Positions 1-5,016 of a DNA stretch of 8,559 nucleotides are shown here, piece after piece. The translations under genes were made by a program, and so were the position numbers. The notes below the pieces were generated by a model. It searched no databases. It was not told where the DNA came from and saw only the letters and a program-made list of their open reading frames with translations. Position 1 is the first letter of the stretch; every line of letters starts with the position of its first letter. The stretch is from an uncultured Blautia sp. (GTDB lineage: Bacteria > Bacillota > Clostridia > Lachnospirales > Lachnospiraceae), in assembly GCA_934408705.1 (NCBI GenBank), contig CAKRVL010000099.1:1-8559 (forward strand), read 5' to 3'.

Positions 1-67
1 AGGGGGATTCGAACCCTCGACACCGCGGGTATGAACCGCGTGCTCTAGCCAACTGAGCTATCTCGCC
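1..67 (-). tRNA. tRNA-Met (anticodon CAU), 3' end cut by window edge
   Basis: Read on the minus strand from base 67, the sequence gives a 5' acceptor strand GGCGAGA, a D-arm (GCTCAG...GAGC), and the anticodon stem CGCGG/CCGCG closing a TTCATAC loop, so the anticodon is CAU. It continues into a T-arm with TTCGAAT. The acceptor 3' strand lies outside the window. The TTCATAC loop and G at position 1 fit elongator tRNA-Met. The initiator's three G-C pairs next to the loop are absent, and the CTCATAA loop usual for initiator tRNA and tRNA-Ile2 is not present. The T-stem appears to have one A50-C64 mismatch. It lies 18 nt downstream of tRNA-Val in the same orientation, so the two are probably cotranscribed. 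Confidence 0.93.
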
Positions 68-85
68 ATATTCATTTCATAAGTA

Positions 86-158
86 TGGGGCCTACAGGGC
101 TCGAACCTGTGACCCTCTGCTTGTAAGGCAGATGCTCTCCCAGCTGAGCTAAGACCCC
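86..158 (-). tRNA. tRNA-Val (anticodon UAC)
   Basis: A complete cloverleaf can be folded on the minus strand. The acceptor GGGGTCT pairs with AGGCCCC with one U-G wobble. The D-arm is GCTCAGCTGGGAGAGC. The anticodon stem TCTGC/GCAGA closes a CTTACAA loop, giving anticodon UAC for valine GUN codons. The T-arm is ACAGG-TTCGAGC-CCTGT. The discriminator is A (base 86) and no CCA is encoded, so CCA must be added after transcription. It is the promoter-proximal gene of the tRNA pair. Confidence 0.97.
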
Positions 159-203
159 ATATACAAACTGTGAAGTTTCTTCTCTTCCGCAGCTCGCTTT
201 GCT

Positions 204-233
204 ATTATACTATTAACTGTCGCGAATTGTCAA
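204..233 (-). promoter_or_regulatory. Promoter of the tRNA-Val/tRNA-Met unit
   Basis: On the minus strand a perfect TTGACA (-35, bases 233-228) is followed after 18 nt by a perfect TATAAT (-10, bases 209-204). Transcription would start near base 197, about 40 nt before tRNA-Val. Both hexamers match the sigma-A/sigma-70 consensus exactly, as expected for stable RNA genes. Confidence 0.9.
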
Positions 234-264
234 CAACTTTTTTTGCTTTTTTTAGAAAAATTTT
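234..264 (-). promoter_or_regulatory. UP-element-like T/A tracts upstream of the tRNA promoter
   Basis: Directly upstream of the -35 box (reading the minus strand), two 7-nt runs of T on the plus strand (238-244 and 247-253) are separated by GC and followed by AAAAATTTT at 256-264. On the minus strand these are A-tracts from about -40 to -65, where the RNA polymerase alpha C-terminal domain binds UP elements of strong stable-RNA promoters. The function is inferred from position and composition. Confidence 0.5.
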
Positions 265-347
265 CTTGCGCATTTTTGGAGAAATTTAGGAGAAATTTTT
301 GGGTCCTTATTTGCAAATAGAGAAAAATAATTTGGCAAGTGAGGTTC

Positions 348-375
348 TTTCAAAAATGAGAATTGGTGTTATACT
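348..375 (+). promoter_or_regulatory. Probable extended -10 promoter for rhaD
   Basis: TATACT at 370-375 is preceded by TG plus one base (367-369), the extended -10 arrangement common in Firmicutes. A weak -35 candidate, TTTCAA, lies at 348-353 with a 16-nt spacer. Transcription would start near base 382, leaving a leader of about 180 nt before rhaD. The weak -35 fits a promoter that needs an activator, but no operator can be assigned from sequence alone. Confidence 0.5.
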
Positions 376-500
376 GAGCCTGTAAACAAGAAGAGCAAAC
401 AAAAGCATACCGGATACCTGCAAGAAGAAAAAGAACAGATTCAGCGTATTCGTATGGCCTCATAAGAAAGGGCTCACAAACACGCCCTGAGACCATAATT

Positions 501-537
501 GCGATCAGCTGACAATTGTTTTTCGTCAGTTGGCGAT
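501..537 (+). repeat. Hairpin flanked by GCGAT direct repeats in the rhaD leader
   Basis: An 8-bp inverted repeat with one G-U pair (CAGCTGAC 506-513 with GTCAGTTG 525-532, 11-nt loop) is bracketed by GCGAT at 501-505 and 533-537. It lies 28-64 nt upstream of the rhaD start codon and ends before the Shine-Dalgarno sequence at 551-556. It could be an mRNA structure or an operator half-site pair; no function is assigned. Confidence 0.35.
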
Positions 538-564
538 ACGAAAAATAGAAGAGGAGAATATGGT

Positions 565-1395
565 ATGAAGATTTTGGATTCCAAATTTATGAAGGGCTTT
601 ATTAAAATGGCAGACGATGGTTTCCAGCAGGGCTGGCATGAGAGAAACGGTGGAAACTTAAGCTATCGTCTGAAAACAGAAGAAGTAGAAATGATCCGTC
701 CCCGTCTGAATGCACCAGGCGAGTGGCAGCCTATCGGCACAGAGGTGCCGGGACTTGCAGGAGAGTTTTTCCTGGTAACCGGAAGCGGCAAATATTTCAG
801 AAACATAGCAGTTGACCCGGAAGCATGTCTTGCAATCATTGAACTGGATGATAAAGGTGTTAATTACAGGATCCGCTGGGGACTGGTAGAAGGCGGCCGC
901 CCAACCAGCGAGCTTCCAACCCACCTTATGAATCATGAGGTAAAAAAGAAGCTTACAAACGGCAGACATCGTGTTATTTATCACGCACATACAACCAATA
1001 CCATCGCATTAACCTTTGTCCTTCCACTGGATGACAAGGTATTTACAAGAGAGCTGTGGGAGTCTGCAACAGAATGCCCGGTTGTTTTTCCAGACGGTGT
1101 AGGTGTTGTAGGCTGGATGGTACCAGGGGGAAGAGAAATTGCAGTAAAAACAGCTGAGTTGATGAAGAAATATGATGTTGTTATCTGGGCACATCATGGA
1201 ATGTTCTGCTCCGGCGAGGACTTTGACCTGACCTTTGGGCTTCTACATACAGTAGAGAAGTCAGCGGAAATTCTGGTGAAGGTAATGTCCATGGCACCGC
1301 GTAAGCTTCAGACCATTACCCCTGACGATTTCCGTGCAGTAGCCAAAGACTTTCATGTTACTTTACCGGAAGAATTTCTTTATGAAAAAGAATAA
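565..1395 (+). CDS. rhaD: L-rhamnulose-1-phosphate aldolase (class II, zinc-dependent)
   Basis: This enzyme cleaves L-rhamnulose 1-phosphate to dihydroxyacetone phosphate and L-lactaldehyde in the cytoplasm, the last specific step of L-rhamnose breakdown. The 276-aa product is close in length to E. coli RhaD (about 274 aa), and motifs align along its whole length: GWHERNGGNL (23-32), VTGSGKYFRN (71-80), PTSELPTH (113-120), YHAHTTN (139-145), FPDGVG (175-180) and WAHHGMF (208-214). By alignment from memory, the zinc-ligand histidines are H140, H142 and H211, and the catalytic or site glutamates are E116 and E170. The start at 565 was chosen because GAGGAG (551-556) sits 8 nt upstream and MKILDSKF matches the family N-terminus; an in-frame TTG at 499 would add 22 unlike residues. 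No other rha gene is in the window, so it seems to be a lone gene. Fuculose-phosphate aldolase is the nearest alternative but is shorter, near 215 aa. Confidence 0.95.
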   Translation: MKILDSKFMKGFIKMADDGFQQGWHERNGGNLSYRLKTEEVEMIRPRLNAPGEWQPIGTEVPGLAGEFFLVTGSGKYFRNIAVDPEACLAIIELDDKGVNYRIRWGLVEGGRPTSELPTHLMNHEVKKKLTNGRHRVIYHAHTTNTIALTFVLPLDDKVFTRELWESATECPVVFPDGVGVVGWMVPGGREIAVKTAELMKKYDVVIWAHHGMFCSGEDFDLTFGLLHTVEKSAEILVKVMSMAPRKLQTITPDDFRAVAKDFHVTLPEEFLYEKE

Positions 1396-1438
1396 TAAGT
1401 TTTTTCAGACCTTTTGTCCCTGGCAACGTAAAAATTGC

Positions 1439-1467
1439 TTGACAATTTATTGCTTGTATGCTATTTT
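1439..1467 (+). promoter_or_regulatory. trp operon promoter
   Basis: A perfect TTGACA (1439-1444) is followed after 17 nt by TATTTT (1462-1467), which carries an upstream TG (1459-1460) as an extended -10. Transcription would start near base 1474, giving a leader of about 380 nt that contains the whole T-box. No TrpR-like palindromic operator is evident over the hexamers. Confidence 0.85.
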
Positions 1468-1699
1468 ATATAAAAATTCAATTCAACAAGCTAAACCGTT
1501 GAAGCGGGGATAAAAACAATCGTGCACCCACAGAGAGTCCGGAAGGCTGAGAACCGGGCGGTAAGGCAGTTTGTTAAATGGGCCGCTGAGGGCGCATTGA
1601 AAGGCAGATTAAGAGCTGAGTATTATGCGACGTAGGACATACGTCAGTTGTCAGGAATATGATGGTATTCCGTTAAGAGCACGATTTTTGTCGTGAAGC

Positions 1700-1737
1700 A
1701 AGGTGGCACCGCGGGTGAAATATTCAGACCCGTCCTT
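1700..1737 (+). promoter_or_regulatory. T-box antiterminator
   Basis: The antiterminator folds exactly as in the family model. Helix A1 is AAGG (1700-1703) with CCTT (1734-1737). Next comes the 7-nt bulge UGGCACC (1704-1710), then helix A2 GCGGGT (1711-1716) with ACCCGT (1728-1733). The 3' strand of both helices reuses bases needed for the 5' arm of the terminator, so the two structures exclude each other. Confidence 0.9.
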
Positions 1738-1772
1738 GACAGATATAGAAATCTGTCCTGGACGGGTTTTTT
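1728..1772 (+). terminator. Leader intrinsic terminator of the T-box
   Basis: ACCCGTCC (1728-1735) pairs with GGACGGGT (1760-1767). A short TT/CT internal loop follows, then GACAGAT (1738-1744) pairs with ATCTGTC (1751-1757) around a 6-nt loop. A run of six T (1767-1772) follows. It should stop transcription when charged tRNA-Trp is plentiful. It could also stop any read-through from rhaD, after which I see no terminator. Confidence 0.93.
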
Positions 1773-1781
1773 GCGTGATAA

Positions 1782-1808
1782 ATATTGGTCTGCTAATGCA
1801 GACGGTAT
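1782..1808 (+). other. Hairpin between the leader terminator and trpE
   Basis: GTCTGC (1788-1793) and GCAGAC (1798-1803) form a perfect 6-bp stem with a TAAT loop. It is extended by ATATT (1782-1786) with GGTAT (1804-1808), including two U-G pairs, if G1787 bulges out. No T-run follows. It lies about 35 nt before the trpE ribosome binding site and would be present only in read-through mRNA, so an mRNA stability or processing role is possible but unproven. Confidence 0.45.
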
Positions 1809-1855
1809 CTGGCGCGCAAAGTGCACTGTCCGGGAAATAAATCGGGAGGTGTTCT

Positions 1856-3349
1856 ATGTATCCAACATTTGACGAAATCAGAGAAATGGCAGCAACGGGA
1901 AATTACAAGAGGATACCGGTTGGCAAAGAGCTATATGCAGACAGCTATACACCGGTAGAGATGATGCGTATTCTCCAAAGGGCAAGCCATCATACTTACC
2001 TTTTGGAAAGTGCCAGCCAGAATGAGGTGTGGGGAAGATATTCTTTTCTGGGATATGATCCCTCTATGGAAATAACCTGTACAGATGGAACGTTAAGAGT
2101 CCGTAAAACCAGTGATATACGAGGCGGAGACCAGGAGGAAGAGATTCGCCAGGTGACTCACCCGGGAGATGTTATCCGTGAGATCATTGATAAGTACAAA
2201 AGTCCGGTGATGGATAATATGCCGGCATTTACAGGTGGTCTGGTAGGCTACTTCTCCTACGACTACATTAAATACAGCGAGCCAAAGCTGGAATTAAAAG
2301 ACGAAGAAGCCCAGGACTTCCGGGATCTGGATTTGATGCTGTTTAATGATGTGATCGCATTTGATCATTATCGTCAGAAGGTTCTTCTGATTACAGGCGT
2401 GATGACTGAGAATCTGGAAAAGTCCTATAAACAGGCCAGTAAAAAACTGGAGGAAATGACCAGGCTGATAAAAAAAGGCGAGAAAAAAAGCTTTCCTCCG
2501 CTCAGGCTTCAATCCCAGATCGAGCCCCAGTTTCCAAAAGAAAAATACTGTGAGATGGTGGAAAAAGCCAAGTATTATATTCATGAGGGAGATATTTTCC
2601 AGGTGGTGCTTTCAAACCCTATGCGGGCAAAAGCAGAGGGTAGCCTGTTCGATACCTACAGAGTGCTCCGTGCGACCAACCCCTCTCCGTACATGTTCTA
2701 TTTTTCCAGTGATGATATTGAAATTGCCGGAGCCTCCCCGGAAACCCTGGTGAAGCTGGGGCATGGCAGGCTGAGTACATTTCCTTTGGCAGGCACCAGG
2801 CCACGGGGAAAAACACCAGAAGAGGATAAAGAGCTGGAAGCGGATCTTCTCCAGGATGAAAAAGAGCTTGCAGAGCATAACATGCTTGTGGATCTGGGAA
2901 GAAACGATATTGGAAAAATCAGTGAGCTTGGCACTGTAAAAGTAGAAAAATACCTGACCGTGGAACGTTATTCCTGTGTGATGCATCTTGGCTCTACAGT
3001 AACAGGAACAATCAAAAAAGGAAAAGATGCCATAGATGCAGTAGACGCTATTTTGCCAGCAGGAACACTTTCAGGAGCTCCAAAATTCCGGGCATGTCAG
3101 ATCATTCAGGAGCTTGAAAAGAGCAAGCGTGGTATTTACGGAGGCGCCATCGGATATGTGGATTTTACAGGAAATCTGGATGTGTGCATTGCAATCCGTC
3201 TGGTCTATAAGAAAAAAGATGAAATATGTATCCGGTCAGGTGCCGGTATTGTGGCAGACAGTGTACCGGAAAAAGAATTCGAGGAGTGCCAGAACAAAGC
3301 AAGGGCAGTTGTAAAGGCAATTCATCAGGCAGAGGAGGGATTGGAATGA
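1856..3349 (+). CDS. trpE: Anthranilate synthase component I (chorismate-binding subunit)
   Basis: TrpE converts chorismate and ammonia, supplied by TrpG from glutamine, to anthranilate and pyruvate, the first committed step of tryptophan synthesis. The 497-aa product has normal length. The N-terminal domain carries LLES (49-52), the motif tied to tryptophan feedback binding. The C-terminal chorismate-binding domain carries PLAGTRPRG (310-318), AEHNMLVDLGRND (339-351), PAGTLSGAPK (401-410), IYGGAIGY (427-434) and SGAGIVADS (461-469). Ala312 in PLAGT and PAGTLSGAPK argue for TrpE rather than aminodeoxychorismate synthase PabB, which usually has Lys in the first motif. The start is set by a strong GGGAGGTG (1844-1851). 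It is the first gene behind the T-box, and its stop overlaps the trpG start (ATGA). It has a single tryptophan (W59). Confidence 0.97.
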   Translation: MYPTFDEIREMAATGNYKRIPVGKELYADSYTPVEMMRILQRASHHTYLLESASQNEVWGRYSFLGYDPSMEITCTDGTLRVRKTSDIRGGDQEEEIRQVTHPGDVIREIIDKYKSPVMDNMPAFTGGLVGYFSYDYIKYSEPKLELKDEEAQDFRDLDLMLFNDVIAFDHYRQKVLLITGVMTENLEKSYKQASKKLEEMTRLIKKGEKKSFPPLRLQSQIEPQFPKEKYCEMVEKAKYYIHEGDIFQVVLSNPMRAKAEGSLFDTYRVLRATNPSPYMFYFSSDDIEIAGASPETLVKLGHGRLSTFPLAGTRPRGKTPEEDKELEADLLQDEKELAEHNMLVDLGRNDIGKISELGTVKVEKYLTVERYSCVMHLGSTVTGTIKKGKDAIDAVDAILPAGTLSGAPKFRACQIIQELEKSKRGIYGGAIGYVDFTGNLDVCIAIRLVYKKKDEICIRSGAGIVADSVPEKEFEECQNKARAVVKAIHQAEEGLE

Positions 3350-3930
3350 TTTTACTGATTGATAATTACGACAGCTTTTCCTATAACCTGTATCAGCTGA
3401 TTGGGTCCATTAATCCGGACATTAAAGTAGTGCGAAATGATGAAATCACACTGGAGGATATTGAGAAAATGGCACCGGAAGCCATTGTTCTCTCTCCGGG
3501 TCCCGGACAGCCTAAGGACGCCGGAATCTGTATACCGGTGATAAGAAGATTTGCAGGGAAAATCCCAATCCTGGGTGTGTGCCTGGGGCACCAGAGCATC
3601 TGCGAAGCCTTCGGCGGAGTGGTCTCTTACGCAAAGGAACTAATGCATGGGAAAAAAGACGAAATAATCCAATGTGGCACCAGTGTCCTGTTTAATGGAC
3701 TGCCGGAAAAATTCCCTGCAGCCAGATATCATTCACTGGCAGCTATAGAAGAGACACTTCCGGAAGAATTGGTTGTGACAGCCAGAGCAAAGGACACAGA
3801 GATCATGGCAGTGGAACATAAAGATTATCCGGTATACGGTGTGCAGTTCCATCCAGAATCGGTTATGACACCGGATGGAAGGAAGATGATTGAGAATTTT
3901 CTGGCAGCGAAAACCAGATCTGACAATTAG
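3346..3930 (+). CDS. trpG: Anthranilate synthase component II (glutamine amidotransferase)
   Basis: TrpG hydrolyses glutamine and channels ammonia to TrpE. The 194-aa product is a stand-alone class I glutamine amidotransferase domain of usual length. It begins with the typical MILLIDNYDSFSYNL and carries the oxyanion-loop motif PGPGQP (51-56), the nucleophile Cys79 in GVCLGHQ (77-83), and His169 and Glu171 in VQFHPES (166-172), completing the Cys-His-Glu triad. It is not fused to TrpD, unlike in E. coli. Its ATG overlaps the trpE stop by 4 nt and the SD-like GAGGAGGGA lies within trpE just upstream, suggesting translational coupling. The same subunit could also serve p-aminobenzoate synthesis, as in Bacillus subtilis; that cannot be judged here. 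No tryptophan residues are present. Confidence 0.96.
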   Translation: MILLIDNYDSFSYNLYQLIGSINPDIKVVRNDEITLEDIEKMAPEAIVLSPGPGQPKDAGICIPVIRRFAGKIPILGVCLGHQSICEAFGGVVSYAKELMHGKKDEIIQCGTSVLFNGLPEKFPAARYHSLAAIEETLPEELVVTARAKDTEIMAVEHKDYPVYGVQFHPESVMTPDGRKMIENFLAAKTRSDN

Positions 3931-3943
3931 TAAAGGACAGCAT

Positions 3944-3975
3944 TAGAGCCTGTTTGAAAAATCAAACATGTTCTA
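3944..3975 (+). repeat. Strong hairpin in the trpG-trpD gap
   Basis: TAGAGCCTGTTTGA (3944-3957) and TCAAACATGTTCTA (3962-3975) form a 14-position stem with one C-U mismatch and one G-U pair around an AAAA loop. The following bases are GAGAGGAGC, the trpD ribosome binding site, not a T-run, so it is not an intrinsic terminator. It fills most of the 61-nt gap, the longest inside the operon. Possible roles are an mRNA processing or stability element, translational control of trpD, or a dispersed palindromic repeat copy. Confidence 0.7.
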
Positions 3976-3991
3976 GAGAGGAGCAGAAAAA

Positions 3992-5005
3992 ATGATCAGA
4001 GAGAGCATCATCAAATTATCTAAAAAACAGAATTTAACATATCAGGAAGCAGAAGAGGTTATGGATGAAATCATGAGTGGAAAAGCCACTCCGGTACAGA
4101 TGTCTGCTTATCTGACTGCATTGTCACTGAAAGGGGAGACCATTGAAGAAATAACAGCTTCAGCGGCAGGAATGAGAGCACACTGTATCAAGCTGCTCCA
4201 CGACATGGATGTACTGGAAATTGTGGGTACAGGCGGAGATGGCTCTAATTCCTTTAATATTTCCACTACAGCCTCTCTGGTGATCGCAGCCGGCGGGGTA
4301 CCGGTGGCAAAGCATGGAAACAGAGCTGCTTCTTCTAAATCAGGCGCAGCAGATGTGCTGGAGGCCCTGGGCGTTAAGATCACGATTCCACCGGAAAAGA
4401 GTCAGGAGCTTCTGGAAAAAATCGGAATCTGCTTTCTTTTTGCCCAGAACTATCACATTGCAATGAAATATGTAGCACCCATCCGTAAGGAACTGGGAAT
4501 CCGTACTGTATTTAATATTCTGGGACCACTTAGCAATCCTGCCGGTGCAAATATGGAGCTGATGGGTGTTTATGACCAGTCACTTGTGGAGCCTCTGGCA
4601 CAGGTCATGGCTAATCTTGGAGTGACAAGAGGAATGGTGGTTTTCGGACAGGATAGTCTGGATGAGATTTCCATGAGCGCACCAACCTCCGTATGTGAGA
4701 TTAAAGATGGAAAATTCACATCATATGTGCTTACCCCGGAGCAGTTTGGTTATAAACGCTGCACGAAGGAGGAGCTTCAGGGCGGAACTCCCCAGGAAAA
4801 TGCAGAAATCACAAAAGCTATTCTGGAGGGGAAAGAAAAGGGTGCCAAGCGTCATGCAGTCTGCCTGAACGCAGGTGCAGCACTTTATATTGCGGGAAAG
4901 GCAGATTCCATGGAAAACGGAGTGAAAATGGCAGAACAGCTCATTGTCAGTGGGGCTGCCAAGAAGAAGCTTGATGAGTTTATTGAAAAGAGTAATCAGG
5001 AATAA
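3992..5005 (+). CDS. trpD: Anthranilate phosphoribosyltransferase
   Basis: TrpD joins anthranilate to 5-phosphoribosyl 1-pyrophosphate, giving N-(5'-phosphoribosyl)anthranilate and pyrophosphate. The 337-aa product has the normal length for the stand-alone enzyme. The N-terminal helical domain is followed by the PRPP-binding [14 protein letters not shown] (79-92), [21 protein letters not shown] (107-127, with the KHGNR loop and SSKSG), [19 protein letters not shown] (165-183), and the acidic metal-binding pair D224-E225 in DSLDEIS. These motifs separate it from pyrimidine nucleoside phosphorylase, the related fold. The start follows AGAGGAG (3977-3983) with 8 nt spacing. A strong hairpin precedes this site, and trpC begins 11 nt after the stop. 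It contains no tryptophan. Confidence 0.97.
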   Translation: MIRESIIKLSKKQNLTYQEAEEVMDEIMSGKATPVQMSAYLTALSLKGETIEEITASAAGMRAHCIKLLHDMDVLEIVGTGGDGSNSFNISTTASLVIAAGGVPVAKHGNRAASSKSGAADVLEALGVKITIPPEKSQELLEKIGICFLFAQNYHIAMKYVAPIRKELGIRTVFNILGPLSNPAGANMELMGVYDQSLVEPLAQVMANLGVTRGMVVFGQDSLDEISMSAPTSVCEIKDGKFTSYVLTPEQFGYKRCTKEELQGGTPQENAEITKAILEGKEKGAKRHAVCLNAGAALYIAGKADSMENGVKMAEQLIVSGAAKKKLDEFIEKSNQE

Positions 5006-5016
5006 CAGGAGTTGCA

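Larger units (their letters stand above)
159..564. other. Divergent intergenic control region between the tRNA genes and rhaD
   Basis: This 406-nt stretch has no convincing protein gene. It holds the leftward tRNA promoter (204-233) with its upstream T/A tracts, an 11-bp-period direct repeat of GGAGAAATTT (278-287 and 289-298), a probable rightward promoter (348-375), and a rhaD leader of about 180 nt. Two hairpins are possible in the leader: AGGGC/GCCCT (469-473 with 484-488) and CAGCTGAC/GTCAGTTG (506-513 with 525-532). Neither is followed by a T-run, so neither looks like a terminator. Confidence 0.6.
1490..1772 (+). promoter_or_regulatory. T-box leader sensing uncharged tRNA-Trp (controls trpEGDCFBA)
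   Basis: The conserved T-box segment is AGGTGGCACCGCGGG (1701-1715). Stem I has a K-turn-like element (TTGA 1499-1502 facing CTGAG 1586-1590), helix GCGG/CCGC (1504-1507 with 1583-1586), a specifier loop, helix ACAA/TTGT (1516-1519 with 1571-1574), the AGAGAG motif (1532-1537), and a distal loop GGCTGAGAA (1545-1553) closed by CCGG/CCGG. The specifier on the 3' side of the loop is TGG at 1579-1581, the Trp codon. The acceptor-binding bulge UGGC (1704-1707) would pair with GCCA, which fits the G73 discriminator of bacterial tRNA-Trp. Between them lie a hairpin able to form a pseudoknot (1629-1652) and two further hairpins (1654-1671, 1680-1695). By the known mechanism, uncharged tRNA-Trp stabilises the antiterminator and switches the operon on. 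The 5' boundary is approximate. Confidence 0.95.

Noticed and set aside
381..387. TGTAAAC as a catabolite-repression (cre) site near the rhaD transcription start
   Set aside because: Only the left half of a cre-like palindrome is present. The right half does not match, so carbon catabolite control cannot be claimed from this sequence.
499..564. 22-residue N-terminal extension of RhaD from a TTG at 499
   Set aside because: The ATG at 565 has a well-placed GAGGAG and gives the family-typical start. The extension resembles no part of RhaD and lacks its own ribosome binding site.
1470..1855. Tandem GAG/UAG triplets for TRAP binding, as in the Bacillus subtilis trp leader
   Set aside because: Only scattered GAG and TAG triplets occur, without the regular 2-3 nt spacing over about eleven repeats. 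The leader is explained fully by a T-box.
1470..1855. Leader peptide with tandem Trp codons (E. coli-type attenuation)
   Set aside because: No short reading frame with adjacent TGG codons and a ribosome binding site is present. The ATG at 1578 opens a frame of only three codons before a stop.
3931..3991. Intrinsic terminator between trpG and trpD
   Set aside because: The hairpin is strong but is followed by GAGAGGAGC rather than a T-run, and the reading order of the operon continues intact.
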